From: Anodontia alba
Lineage: Eukaryota > Mollusca > Bivalvia > Lucinida > Lucinidae
Direction of reading: 5' to 3'
DNA length: 64,000 nucleotides
Assembly (NCBI GenBank): GCA_964016985.1
Contig: OZ024824.1
Span: 120,486,951 to 120,550,950 of the forward strand
The position numbers and the translations under genes were made by a program. This document shows positions 10,792 to 21,511 of this stretch, piece after piece (within the stretch, counting starts at the first letter, position 1; each line of letters begins with the position of its first letter). Under the pieces are notes generated by a model that was given only the letters and a program-made list of their open reading frames with translations, did not search any database and was not told the origin of the DNA.

Positions 10792-10845
10792 ATTTACCCC
10801 TAGGGGTAAATATACCCCTAGGGGTAAATATACCCCTAGGGGTAA
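10792..10845. repeat. Tandem palindromes TACCCCTAGGGGTA
   Basis: Three copies of the perfect palindrome TACCCCTAGGGGTA at 18-bp spacing (joined by AATA). Degenerate relatives are at 5620-5710. Confidence 0.85.
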
Positions 10846-11249
10846 TTTTAATGCATATAAACGGGGCTCAAGGAAAAGAGTTTAGCCCATTTTTGTATTT
10901 CACTTCTGTCCTGTCCTGGTTAGTTTTAAATTCTTGTCACACCGCCTATTAACTTTTTCCAATATATATTGGAAATATTAGCTAATCTAGGTATATGTTT
11001 AATCTCCAGTTAAGGTGTACTTTTTTTTTTTTTTTTTTTTTTGTTTGCCAAAAGGTATTGTAATTGTTCTTATTCCTCCACAGAAACATACAGTGTGTCT
11101 GCCGTACTCATTAGATTTGCTTCAGTAAGGCACACTTAATGCATTCCACAAGATCTGGTTTCGTAGTGAAATTCAAAATAATATTTATCTGGATAAATCT
11201 TCATTCTGGTGCAGTGTTTAATGAATATTGCCCCAATACTTTTGAAGAT

Positions 11250-11475
11250 AACTAAATACTTAATGGTGCCCAGCATAGCTCCAGATAAAGTGCTTTATTC
11301 AACCCAGATTCTTTTCTATTTTTCTTATTGCTGCACAAAAATATAAGTTGTGGGTATTCATTAGAAATGACTCGCTGAGGGGCTTCTAATGAGTACCCTC
11401 AACATATGTTTTGTGGAGAAATAAGAAAAATACTTTCTGATACACCCTCATATCTGGAGTTATGGTGTCCAGGTG
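11250..11475. mobile_element. P5 palindromic MITE (GTTGTGGGTAYTCATTAGAA core)
   Basis: Outer arms CATAGCTCCAGATAAAGTGC and TCATATCTGGAGTTATG are inverted. Inside are TTTTTCTTATTGCTGCAC and GAGAAATAAGAAAAATAC, then the hairpin AGTTGTGGGTATTCATTAGA around GACTCGCTGAGG. Confidence 0.65.
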
Positions 11476-11816
11476 TAGCATTTAACAAGATTGTGTTCAG
11501 TTTACCTGCAAAACTACCAGGCTCGACTTATTGAATTAAAGTGTTTGCAAACAATACAGTTTTTATTGGTACTTACACTGTGGAGGCTGTGAAATGTACA
11601 GTTGTTTTCTTGATCCCTAACCGTTAAGGTGTTAAAATATTTTATTTTTGGATAAATAGTTATATTGAGATGGAGTATAATAAAATGCAGTCTGCAGTTT
11701 TAAACGGTAAGTTGATTATTGCACAAGAATCAGGGGAGATTGTCCTGCAAACTGAAAAATAATTGTTACTATTCAACCTGTCAAATCACATGACTCCTGT
11801 TAGTGATTGTTTCTTT

Positions 11817-12130
11817 ATAGCCCACCACAGGATAGTGGCAGGGTATTATGGTATACCCTCCGGTGTCTATCCATCTATACATTCTTCCATCCATCCGTGC
11901 TTCATTTCCGGATAACTCCTACATTTTTCATCTGATCATGTTGAAACTTGGTGGACAGTATAGTGTTTCAAGGTTACAGTACACCAAATTTTGATAGTGT
12001 TATATATAATATTTTTTAAAGATTTTTCAGACTTGACTGTTTTCAGATTATTCCTCCTACAGTTTTCATCCGATCGGGTTGAAACATGGTGGACAGTTAG
12101 ACTATATAAGGTGATGCAGCACATGAGTTG
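11817..12130 (+). mobile_element. HC Helitron-like 5' fragment
   Basis: TATAGCCCACCACAGG and ATAGTGGCAGGGTATTATGG resemble the HC head at 15440, followed by CCATCCATCCGTGC and two roughly 120-bp units with GTTGAAACTTGGTGGACAGT / GTTGAAACATGGTGGACAGT. The 3' terminus was not found. Confidence 0.5.
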
Positions 12131-12292
12131 TCAAGGAAATTAAAATAAGTTCCAACAACTATGAGTTCAAACGACATATGCTTTTATAAATTAATCACAA
12201 AAGGTCGCTAAAGCTTCATTAAATATGCCCCTCATGAGTCCTTTGGTGATCTTTCTTTAAAGTGTGCCCTTATTAGGTGGATAATTTAATTG

Positions 12293-12592
12293 GCCTCGGT
12301 GGCTCAGTTGGATGCGCCGTCCGACTGGAGACCAGGAGGTCGCGGGTTCAACACCCACCGAGGTCGGCAACATTCTTTCGTGGAGATTGATCATGAAATA
12401 TTTTCTACGGTCATTCTCTCCCTTCCGCTGATTCAAGAAGGGCAGTTGTCAGTTTCTGGCGAAAGAATGTGCACAATACTGGTTAACCGCTTAGAGGACT
12501 AAGCCTGCCCAGTAAACGTGTGGTTAGGTAAACTGACCGCGCTCGACACGACCCCATTGGGTTGACTGGGCCGTAAAACCTCAACACAAACA
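12293..12592 (+). mobile_element. S1 SINE, complete, with target duplication
   Basis: The tRNA-like head has box A TGGCTCAGTTGG and box B GGTTCAACACC. The body has ATTGATCATGAAATATTTTC, and the tail has TTGGGTTGACTGGGCCGTAA ending ACACAAAC. AATTTAATTG flanks the right side (12593-12602) and TAATTTAATTG the left. Transcription would be by RNA polymerase III if active. The 70-residue open frame across it is not a gene. Confidence 0.85.
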
Positions 12593-12814
12593 AATTTAAT
12601 TGAAGTTTTTTTTCAGTAATTTTGAAAGAACCTGAGCACACAGTGTGGTAGTAGGACAAATATGAAAAATGGTGCGGTTTAGATGAATAAGGTTTTACTG
12701 GAAATCTGAAGAGTTTGATCGGTGAAACTGCAACAAATATTCTGATGAGTCACACTGGATCCCATGTGAGAATACAGTGGACTCTGGTTAATTCAAACTC
12801 TGAAGAATCAAACT

Positions 12815-12957
12815 AATGCGGCATCTGATCAGGGTCTCCACTGTTTGCAAATAGTTTAGACATTTTTCTCTAGGAATATGTAAATCTCATAGTTGGACGT
12901 ACCTAAAATTGAAATTGGACTTAGTGTGGGAGAGTCTATTCAGTATACAATGGGTTA
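12815..12957. repeat. P10 MITE, half, reversed
   Basis: CATCTGATCAGGGTCTCCAC, TGTTTGCAAATAGTTTAGAC and GTATACAATGGGTTAA are the mirror of 5093-5230; the other arm is missing. Confidence 0.5.
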
Positions 12958-13567
12958 AGTCAAGATTAAATTTGGATAATATTGGTTTAGTTTTGCTTTA
13001 TGTTCTTTATATGTAAGCTCCTGTTATTAGCTCACCTGAGCTATGCTCGGGATGAGCTATAATGATCACATTGCCTGTCGCCCATCTGACCATCTGTCTT
13101 TCCAGGCTAACGAAATTGAAGTTATTTCACTGTTGTCCATACATAACTCTCAACTAGGCAGATTTATTCCCTCTAAGTGAAGTGTTATGTGTCACAGTTT
13201 TGGTTTTATGTGATAGGTCACATAAGAAAGTCACATGTTGTTCACACAGTCACATAATACCCATTGCTTTAGAACGTCCGTCCATCTGGCCATCTGTTAA
13301 CGCTTTCAAATGGCAACTTCTCCAAAGTCATTGAAGCAATTTGTCCCTTATTTCTTAGGAATGTTGCTTGGGTAGGGGAATTTAAAAATAGCTAAAATTA
13401 TGGTGATCTGCCTTTTTGTTTGGTTGCTATGACAACCAAAAGGTCCCATAGACTTATATTTGGAATATGGTTAAATTTAATTTTCTCCTTGACCAGTGAA
13501 GTGATGCGAACCGTATTTTTGCTGTTGTGATTGTTTGATGATTGTCTACCCATGGCAACATTAAATT

Positions 13568-14033
13568 TTAACCCTTGTCATGCTGAATAAATTAAAATGC
13601 CACGCCCACTTCTAATTTTCAGGGCGTCCAACTGATATTGGCTTACAGCTGGGCAAGGCCTGCTATCCTTATAGCAGGTAAGGGTAGAGGGTGAATGTTT
13701 TTATTTCTTCTGTTTCTTCACTTTCATTCCTGTTCCTCTTCATTCTCTATTCCTCTCTTTCATCTCTTCTACTATCTCTTCTATCTCTTTTCTCCCTTTC
13801 TCTGGGAGACGACACAAAATGACCCACAAGGGTTGACGTGTCGTTAAACCCCAACTCAATCAATCAAATCTAATTTTCAGCCAATCAGATGACTTGATCC
13901 AGGTTGTTGATATAAATTCAAATTCTCAATGACAAACAGTGCAGAGCAGATTCAGATCAGTTGGCTTCTTCAGAACTACACTGTTTGCAAAGGCAAGGTA
14001 TATCTGGGATCAGCAGGACCAGGATTAAAACAG
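13568..14033. mobile_element. P2 MITE split by an S2 SINE
   Basis: P2 sequence from TAACCCTTGTCATGCTGAAT to ACTTCTAATTTTCAG is interrupted, and resumes with TCTAATTTTCAGCCAATCAG. The second half has lost part of one hairpin arm (CTTCTTCAGAACTACACTG). Confidence 0.75.
13623..13868 (+). mobile_element. S2 SINE-like element with 12-bp target duplication
   Basis: It is flanked by TCTAATTTTCAG at 13611-13622 and 13869-13880. Its sequence runs GGCGTCCAACTGATATTGGC, AGGCCTGCTATCCTTATAGC, a C/T-rich body, CTCTGGGAGACGACACAAAA, GTTGACGTGTCGTTAAACCC and CAATCAATCAAA. The duplication and A-rich tail indicate retroposition. No RNA polymerase III boxes are obvious in this copy, which may be 5'-truncated relative to 9573-10199. 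Confidence 0.75.
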
Positions 14034-14407
14034 GAAGTTTTTAAATGACAACTCCAAAACCACTGAAGCAGTAGAAAGGGCAATTCAAAATAGCTAAAAG
14101 TTTGCCAGTCTATCAATTGATTTGCTGGCCATGGCAACAGAAAGCTCCCAAAGACTTATAGTGGGAAAATGGTTAGATTGCATTTCTCAATAACCAGTGA
14201 AGCCTTAAGGCTGAATCTTTGTATATACAGCAAGGGGGACTCAAGATCTACCAAGTTTGTTCAAATGATGGTCGTAGGTTGATCTTTGACCTTTTTAATG
14301 CAAGGTCAAATTTGCATTCCCATACATTTGCATGAGAAAAATGTTGAAAAAGCATTTTCTCAAAATGTATTATAGGCTAATGCATACATGTCATTAGCTG
14401 TTGACAG

Positions 14408-14695
14408 AATTCTGTGAGATTTTGCAAATTTTTAGGGGAGATTTGATGAAATTCTTTGAGATTTTTATGAAAATCACTTTCAAGCTTACTTAAGTAAGTT
14501 AAAAGCCATTATGTTAATGAATTAAGCTTGGGATAGCCATGCTAATGTGTGATTTTTTTCTAGTTCTTCAAAAAGTAGCTTATTAAATGGTATGAAAATT
14601 CTGTGAGATTTGAAAATCTTATTGGAAATGGGGTCCAGAAGGGCCAAAATTCTGTGAGATTTTGTCTCACAGTGTGAGGTATGGCATGTATGCTA
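14408..14695 (+). repeat. AATTCTGTGAGATTTT repeat
   Basis: Multiple AATTCTGTGAGATTTT motifs and a GGTCCAGAAGGGCCAAAATT segment, ending CTCACAGTGTGAGGTATGG. A reverse-complement relative is at 57338-57620. Probably a DNA element with inverted ends. Confidence 0.45.
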
Positions 14696-15439
14696 ATGAA
14701 ACTTAACAGTGTATGATTAAAGTAGTAAAACTTGTTAATTACATTCAAAATTTTATCCTGGGGGTGGTTATCTGCCCTTGCCTCTGGCCTATATACATGT
14801 ATAAAATTGTGTAATCTTTAAACATTCTGTTCTTTGAAACCACTTGACTAATTTTCACGAGATGGGCCTTCTGTCAACAGGGTCAAATGGTTCTGCACAG
14901 TTGAACAAGATGGCTGCCATGCTCATATATGGTAAAAAATATCTTCTCCCGAACCAAGAAAGCTTTGTGGCGGAATCTTAGTATCTATAGCATTAGGGAC
15001 TTAACGTCTACCAAGTGAGTTGAAATGATGATCCTTGGTTGACCTTTGCCCTGTTTACGGCAAGGTCAAATTTGCGTCTCCATACTTTGTATGGGAAAAA
15101 TGTTGAAAAGTCATTTTCTTAATATAAATTAAAGACTAATGGCTGAAACTTACAGGGTATCATTGGAGTGGTAAAACTTTAAGTTTCGATAAAAATTTTG
15201 TCCTCCAGGGGCTATCAGCCCTTTTCCCTGGGCTACATATATACATGTAGAAAATCTTGTAATCTTTAAATGTCTGAAACGGCTGATCCATTTTCACCAG
15301 ATTTCACATAGAGCCTTCTGTCAAAGGGTTTTGCACTTTTGAACAAGATGGCCGCCATGCCCATATACGGTGAAGAAAAAACCGCTTAAAAGTCTTCTTC
15401 TGCAGAACAAAGAAAGCTTTCAGGCTGAATTTTTATTTT

Positions 15440-16372
15440 TTATACCCCGCCACACAAAAGTGGCAGGGTATTATGGTTTCACATTGGACGTCCGTGTGTC
15501 TGTCTGTCCGTCAGTCGTACGTCCGTCCGTATGTCCGTCCATCTGTTTTTCGTTTCAGGTTGATAACTTGAGTAAACATCAATGGATTTTCACTAGACTT
15601 GGTATGTGCATTGATATTTTGGAGGTCTGGCTTGGAATTGTTAATGGGCAAATTTCGTCAAATTTTTACGGAGATATCTGCCCGAGACACTCCCATATTT
15701 ACGTTTCCAGATGATAACTTGAGTAAATAACAAGGGATTTTAACCAAACTTGCTATATGCATTGACTTAAGGAGATCTGGTCTGGGATTGCTAATGGGCA
15801 AATTTCATCAAATTTTTACGGGGTTACCTGCCCGAGACACGCCCATATTTTCGTTTCCGGATGATAACATGAGTAAATAACAAGGGATTTTAACCATACA
15901 ATCTATATATATTCACATTAAGGAGATCTGGTTTGGAATTGCTAATGGGCAAATTTTGTCAAATTTTCACAGTTATCTGCCCGAGACACACCCATATTTT
16001 CGTTTCCGCACGATACCTTGAGTAAATAACAAGGGATTTTAACCAAACTTGCTATATGCATTGACATTAAGGAGATCTGTTATGGAATTCTAATGGGTAA
16101 ATTTCGTCAAAGTTTTACGGAGTTATCTGCCTGAGACACGCCCATATTTTCGTTTCCGGACGATAACTTCAGTAAATAACAAGGCCTTTTAACCAAACTT
16201 GCTATATGCATTGATATTAGAAAGATCTGGTTTAGGATTATCTGTCCATTGATATTATCAAGATCTGATTTAGGATTGTTATCTGTCCCTCTGTTATTTT
16301 CTTTCCAGACATTTTTGCAACTTTAATACATAAACAAATAATTGCTGTGACGGGGTATTATGCTTGCGGTGC
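15440..16372 (+). mobile_element. HC Helitron-like element with 149-bp repeats
   Basis: The head TTATACCCCGCCACAC, AGTGGCAGGGTATTATGG and GTCCGTGTGTCTGTCTGTCC is followed by units with CGTTTCC at about 15703, 15852, 16001 and 16150 (period 149). It ends near GACGGGGTATTATGC, an inverted echo of the 5' arm. It sits between body sequence GCTGAATTTTTATT and TTGTATATAGCATTGGGG, so it inserted into a T-rich site. The terminal hairpin is unclear. Confidence 0.6.
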
Positions 16373-16445
16373 TTTTATTGTATATAGCATTGGGGGCTCA
16401 GGAGCTACCAAGTATGTTGAAAAGGTAATCCTAGGTTGAACTTTG

Positions 16446-16925
16446 ACCTCTATACGGCACTGTTAACCTATTTATACCAAGTGAAATCTTCTACCTTAAC
16501 TTTAAAATGCCAAGAAAACCTGCATCTGAGAATGTTGTCTATTTATGTTGTCTGCTGAATATTCTTGCAAACTTTCAAATCTATTTTTGCATAGAGGCAA
16601 ACAGTGTGGACCCTGATCAGACTGCTCCTAGAGGAGCAGTCTGATCATGGTCCACACTGTTTACAAAAATGACTTTCAAAATCACAAGCAGATGACAAAG
16701 CAGACGACAATTTGCTGTGATTGGCAGTTTATGGGTTAGCTCTTTGGACTGGTCCATTTCCAGTTTCAGGGGTGTCTGGCCAGTTTTTATAATTACCATG
16801 TTTTATAAAAATTCCTGTATTTAACACAAACAGAGAAGACCCTGATCAGAGCTCATGTTCTTCGACATTTGATCTGGCAGACTGGGTCAGTGTTCCTTTT
16901 ATGGGACGCTAGGCATAAATGGATT
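16446..16925. mobile_element. P11 MITE split by a P1 MITE
   Basis: P11 (CTATTTATACCAAGTG, TCTTCTACC, then CTCTTTGGACTGGTCCATTT, GGGGTGTCTGGCCAGT) is interrupted at 16490-16739 by a P1 copy. The junctions carry TTAA on the left and GGGTTAG on the right. A P11 reference is at 35845-36066. Confidence 0.6.
16490..16739. mobile_element. P1 palindromic MITE (nested)
   Basis: AAACCTGCATCTGAGAATGT, the TGCTCCTAGAGGAGCA hairpin and GACGACAATTTGCTGTG identify P1. It lies inside the P11 element. Confidence 0.65.
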
Positions 16926-16990
16926 AAATTTGCATCCCCATTCTTTTGTATGGGGAAAATGTTGAAAAATCATTTTCTTAAAATGTGGTA

Positions 16991-17215
16991 AAGACTAATG
17001 GCTGAAACTTACAATGTATGATTAAAGTACGGTAGTAAAGATTAATGGCTGAAACTTACAATGTATGATTAAAGTACGGTAATAAAGATTAATGGCTGAA
17101 ACTTACAATGTATGATTAAAGTACGGTAGTAAAGATTAATGGCTGTAACTTACAATGTATGATTAAAGTACGGTAGTAAAGATTAATGGCTGTAACTTAC
17201 AAAGTATGATTAAAG
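16991..17215 (+). repeat. 47-bp tandem repeat, about five copies
   Basis: GGCTGAAACTTACAATGTAT recurs at 17000, 17047, 17094, 17141 and 17188; units share ATTAAAGTACGGTAGTAAAG. The copies are nearly identical, so the expansion is probably recent. Confidence 0.85.
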
Positions 17216-17473
17216 TATTAAAACCTTTATTACAATCAAAATTTTTTTCCCACCAGGGGTTATCCACCCTTGCCCCAGGGCTGTGATAAAATCATGTAAT
17301 CTTTAAACGCCTTCTTGTTTCAAACCTCTGGACCAACTTTCATCAGATTTCATAGAGGCCTTCTGTTGATGGGGTATTGACAGTTTATTCAAGTAGTTCT
17401 GCACTAATGAACAATATGGCCACCATGCTTATATATGGCAAAAAAACAAAACAAAACAAAAAAAAAACACAAC

Positions 17474-17687
17474 TTAACCCTTGTCCTGCTGAACCTGGAT
17501 ATACTCTACCTTTGCAAACAGTGTAGATCCAGATCAGTTGGCTTCTGAAGAAGCCAACTTATCTGGATCTGCAGTGTTTGTCATTAAGTATGTGAATTTG
17601 TATCAAAATCCAGAATCAAGTAATCTCATTGGCTGAAAATTAGAAGTGGGCGTGGCATCTAAATTTATTCAGCAAGACAAGGGTTAA
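17474..17687. mobile_element. P2 MITE, reverse orientation
   Basis: TTAACCCTTGTCCTGCTGAA, CAGTTGGCTTCTGAAGAAGC, TTAGAAGTGGGCGTGGCATC and AGCAAGACAAGGGTTAA. Its outer ends are inverted repeats of each other. Confidence 0.7.
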
Positions 17688-17860
17688 AAATCTTCTTCTT
17701 GGGTGAGTGATCATGTCCCATAAGCCTCATGTTTATTTTATACTAAATTGTCTTTTGGATTATTTATTTATTTCAAAATTTGTTTTTCAGAAATTCCTCC
17801 ACAGTGATTAAGTTTTCTTTCAGGTCACATCAAAGTCAGAAATGATTTTCTAAATAAGTC

Positions 17861-18074
17861 TTAACCCTTGTCCTGCTGAATAAATTAAGATGCCACACCC
17901 ACTTCTAATTTTCAGCCAATCAGATTACTTGATCCGGATTGTTGCTATAAATTCACATACTTAATGGCAAACAGTGCAGATCCAGATCAGTTGGCTTCTT
18001 CAGAAGCCAACTGATCTGGATCTCCACTGTTTGCAAAGGTAGGGTATATCCGGGTTCAGCAGGACAAGGGTTAA
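17861..18074. mobile_element. P2 MITE
   Basis: TTAACCCTTGTCCTGCTGAA through TTGGCTTCTTCAGAAGCCAA to CAGCAGGACAAGGGTTAA. A near-complete copy with both outer ends intact. Confidence 0.75.
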
Positions 18075-18525
18075 CAACTGATTGTCTAGATCTTTTATTT
18101 ATCAATTTTATGAAACATTTTACGTAAGGAGCGGTATTTCTTCTTGCATTCAATATGATACAATATACGGACATCATGTTACAATATTTATCACAGGCTT
18201 GTAGAAGAAGAATACAAAACCATGACAAAAACATTCAACACCTATACCTTATACATCAATACAGTTTGGTATTAAGTTTTACAAGCAATAATTTTACCTA
18301 TGCAAATATTATCTCAAAATTGTTTTACTTGAACAGAAATATATTGACTACTTTGATATACAATAGAAATATTTCAATATAATCTCACTCTTCTAGATAA
18401 GTTGGGATAGTAAGAAAACAATAATTTCTCCATTAATATTTTATGTTGTGGTGGTACTAAATACTAGATATTGCCAAACCAATGTGTCTGATGAGTACCA
18501 AAACATATTTTTGTGATGAAGTTCC
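18075..18525. other. AT-rich interval without recognised feature
   Basis: No coding or repeat signal could be assigned; the open frames here are short and unlike any family I know. Confidence 0.5.
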
Positions 18526-18723
18526 GTATTTACCATATGTATTCGGACAGACAGGCCTGAGCACCCAGTTGAGATGCCGCAGAACATCTGGGTCTACACT
18601 GTTTGCCACTCATCCAGCAATTTTTAGACACAACATCGGGTAGTGAATTGTACTGGTTCAAATTTTAGAACATATATGGTAAGGAGTTGAGATGTCCGAA
18701 TACTTAGGGTAAATACGGTAAGG
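18526..18723. mobile_element. P7 MITE (CCGTATTTACC ends)
   Basis: CCGTATTTACCATATGTATT continues into CGGACAGACAGGCC at the left; GTCCGAATACTTAGGG and GTAAATACGGTA form the inverted right end. The middle has CAGAACATCTGGGTCTACAC and TGTTTGCCACTCATCCAGC. About 198 bp. Confidence 0.75.
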
Positions 18724-18981
18724 AAACTGCTTATTCTTTTGGTTGAAAAAAAAATCCCTTTTATCTAGAGCTATATCAGCCATAAAGTGTGAAAAAGTGC
18801 ATATACTGAATACTCAGATTAGCCCACTCATCTGCACAGTCTGGTCAGTGTATGCTGCATGTTTTGTGATAGCCAAAGATCCGTGGCAGGGGGGTGGAGA
18901 GCTGGAAAGGGGAATGCATGTCTCAAGGTACTTTTTGTAATGTCACAGCAGGACTGCATCTGACCGATTATACAGAATCCT

Positions 18982-19193
18982 TAACCCTTAAAGTGCCAAT
19001 CACAACTGCAGCAGATGACAGTTTTAAACTTATTTTTTATATTTTTTTTCTTAGAAAATAAGTCCTGACATATCATGTGATTCGTCTGCCAAACAGATGA
19101 TTCACATGAAATTTCAAGGCTTATTTTCTAAGAAAAATATTTTTTTTAGAATGTCGTCTGCTAAAAATGCTGCTTGGCGCTTTAAGGATTAAT
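18982..19193. mobile_element. P1-ended MITE with a P3-like core
   Basis: The outer arms are P1 (CCCTTAAAGTGCCAATCACA and GGCGCTTTAAGGATTAA), but the centre is P3-like: TTCTTAGAAAATAAGTCCTG, TCATGTGATTCG and its mirror. It is a natural chimera of P1 ends and P3-type core. Confidence 0.65.
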
Positions 19194-19232
19194 GGACAGA
19201 ATGATATGTAAAGAAGACCTTGTTTTATTCTT

Positions 19233-19320
19233 ATTTCCTCATAGTACATATGTTTTTGATATTTGTTAGAATTGCCTCAGTGAGGCAATTCTAACAAATA
19301 TCCAAAACATATGCTGCTTG
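19233..19320. repeat. P5 hairpin core
   Basis: TTTGATATTTGTTAGAATTG, CCTCAGTGAGG, then CAATTCTAACAAATATCC and AACATATG: a near-perfect hairpin of about 80 bp. Confidence 0.7.
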
Positions 19321-19687
19321 AAGGTTTAATGCAATATTCTTTTAATTATAATTTCGCATTAACTGTCACCTCCTGAGCGAAGGTTTCGTGGCGTACAAAT
19401 TGTCATTATAACAAATTTTGTAGTTGTATCGAGTGTCGGTATAAAGAGGGTTGACTGTATTGTGGTGATATTTCTTATTTATCCAAGAAAGCATAATTTC
19501 TTGGTCCAAGTTAAAATTATCTTGGTGGGACGATTCTAAAGAGGTCCTAGAACAGCACATGGTCTGTTGAGAAAAAAGCAAAAGGAAATATCAGTGTTTT
19601 CATACTGGAAACGAAAACTTATCTGGTGCCTTCATAGATTATCTTTATGATACTGGCCTTAGTCTAGTACACCTAGTAAATTTTCAG

Positions 19688-19934
19688 TTTAACCCTTAAA
19701 CTGACTACCACAACAATTTTCGTCTGCTTTGTCATCTGCTTGTGATTTAAAAAGTCATTTTTGCCAACAGTGTGGACCCAGATCAAACTGCTCCTCTAGG
19801 AGCAGTCTGATCAGGGTCCACACTGTTTGCCTGTATGCAAAAATAGGTTTAAAAAGTTAGCAAAAATATTCAGCAGACAACATGAACAGACAACATTTTC
19901 AGATGCAGGTTTTCTTGACATTTTAAAGGTTAAT
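19688..19934. mobile_element. P1 palindromic MITE
   Basis: TTTAACCCTTAAACTGACTA, CTGCTCCTCTAGGAGCAG, CAGATGCAGGTTTTCTTG and TTTTAAAGGTTAA. Confidence 0.65.
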
Positions 19935-20029
19935 ATGTATAACTCATAGTACCCCTAATATAATCATAGTATCCCTAATAGTATCCAGAGCCAGAGACTC
20001 CTGGGGACCTTATAGGATAGACAGTAGTC

Positions 20030-20345
20030 TGTTATCATCTGTTTCATCAACATTTTCAAAAGACATCTCCTCAGAAACAGCTGGGCTGATTGAAACCAAA
20101 TTACATGTGGAGCCTCCATGGGGTGAGGGAACAAGTTTGTTCGTAAGGTCAAGATCACATGACCAAGATGGCCCCCCACCCATACATGGTAAAAACCTTT
20201 AAGAATTTTCTCAGGAACTGATTGACCAGTGACCTTGAAATTTGGTATGCAGCATTTAGGACTCAGGCCCTTCCATGTGTGTCCAAAATGACGGCTCTTG
20301 GTTGACCTTGACCTATTTTAAGTCAAGGTCAAATTTGGTTACTTA
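20030..20345 (+). repeat. HB-type body fragment
   Basis: CATGACCAAGATGGCC, CCCATACATGGTAAAAACC and AGTCAAGGTCAAATTTGG resemble the decayed body at 14-17 kb, and the fragment leads directly into the HB head at 20346. Confidence 0.45.
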
Positions 20346-21511
20346 GCAGCTCAGCTGAGCATGAAATGCTCAAGGTGAGCTATTGTGGTCAGTCAGTGTT
20401 CGTTGTCTGTTGTGTGGCATCAACAATTTGCTTTAAAAGCCTACTCCTCCTCAACCCCTTGGCCAATTGACTCGAAACTCCGTAGGATGTATTGGGTTGA
20501 CTTGTAGATAAAAAAATACTAAAATCATTCCTATCAGAAATCTAAGATGGCCGCCATCTTAAAAATCTATTTTGCCCTTCTTTTCCGGAACCGAAAGGCC
20601 TATTGACTCAAAACTTGGTAGGAAGCATTGGGGCAACTTGCAGTCAAAAATAGCTAAAATCGTTCCGATTGCAAATCCAAGATGGCCAGCATGGCAGCCA
20701 TCATGAAAATGTATTTTGTGCTTCTCCTGAACCGAAAGGCCAGTTGACTAGAAACTTGGTAGGAAGTATCAGGTCAATTTTTAGATCAAAAATAGCTAAA
20801 ATTGTTCCTGTTGGAAATCCAAGATGGCTGCCACAGCCTCCATCTTGAAAATCTGTTTTGAATGTCTTCTCTTGAACTGAGAGTCCATTTGACTTGAAAC
20901 TTGGTAGAAAGTATCAGGGTGACTTGCAGATCAAAAATAGCTAAAATTGTTCCAATTTGGAAATCCAAGATGGCCACCCTGACTGCCATTTTGAAAATCT
21001 ATTTTGAACTTATCCTGAACCAAAAGGCCAATTGACTTGAAACTTGGTAGGAAGTATTTGGGTGACTTGTAAGTCAAAAATGGCTAAAATTGTTCTGATT
21101 GGAAATCCAATATGGACGCCGCAGTTGCCATCTTGAAAATCTATTTTGAACTTCTTGCTAGTTGACTCGAAACTTGTTAGGAAGCATTGGGATGACTTTT
21201 AGATCAAAAAAAGCTAAAATTGTTCTGATCTGAAATCCAAGATGGTCGCTCTAGTAGCCATGTTGAAAGTCTGGTTTTGAACTTTTTCACCTGGAGCAGA
21301 AGGCCAATTCACTTGAAACTTCATTGGCAATGTTGAGGTGACATAGATCAAAAGTAGCTAAAATAGTACTGATTGGAAAAACAAGAATGCCACCATGACC
21401 ACCATCTTGAAAATCTATATTTAACTTATTCTCTTGAACTGAGAGGCCAATTGACTGGAAACTTGTCTAGTAATCAGGTGAGCAATAGGGCCATCAAATG
21501 CCTGATTTATT
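20346..21511 (+). mobile_element. HB Helitron-like element 1, about 142-bp repeats
   Basis: The head is AGCAGCTCAGCTGAGC and AAATGCTCAAGGTGAGCTAT. Diverged tandem units of roughly 140-145 bp follow, marked by CAATTGACTTGAAACTTGGT and AAGATGGCCACC-type motifs. The 3' end AATCAGGTGAGCAATAGGGC has a degenerate hairpin (GGGCCATCAAATGCC). The next HB element starts immediately. Confidence 0.65.

Larger units (their letters stand above)
13024..17460 (+). mobile_element. HB-type Helitron-like head and decayed body, broken by insertions
   Basis: The head TTAGCTCACCTGAGC and GGATGAGCTATAATGATCAC at 13024-13065 is the HB 5' signature. The body is a set of diverged long repeats: CTACCAAGTTTGTTCAAATG-like at 14250, 15010 and 16410; CAAGGTCAAATTTGCATTCC-like at 14310 and 15060; ACAAGATGGCTGCCATGC-like at 14908, 15345 and 17410. 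Insertions are at 13568-14033 (P2 plus S2), 15440-16372 (HC) and 16446-16925 (MITEs). Similar body continues at 20030-20345. No clear 3' hairpin was assigned to this copy. Confidence 0.5.

Noticed and set aside
12290..12502. Frames beginning ASVAQLDAPSDWRPGGRGFN at several places
   Set aside because: They are translations of the S1 SINE head, present wherever S1 is complete (also 36139, 37784, 44826).
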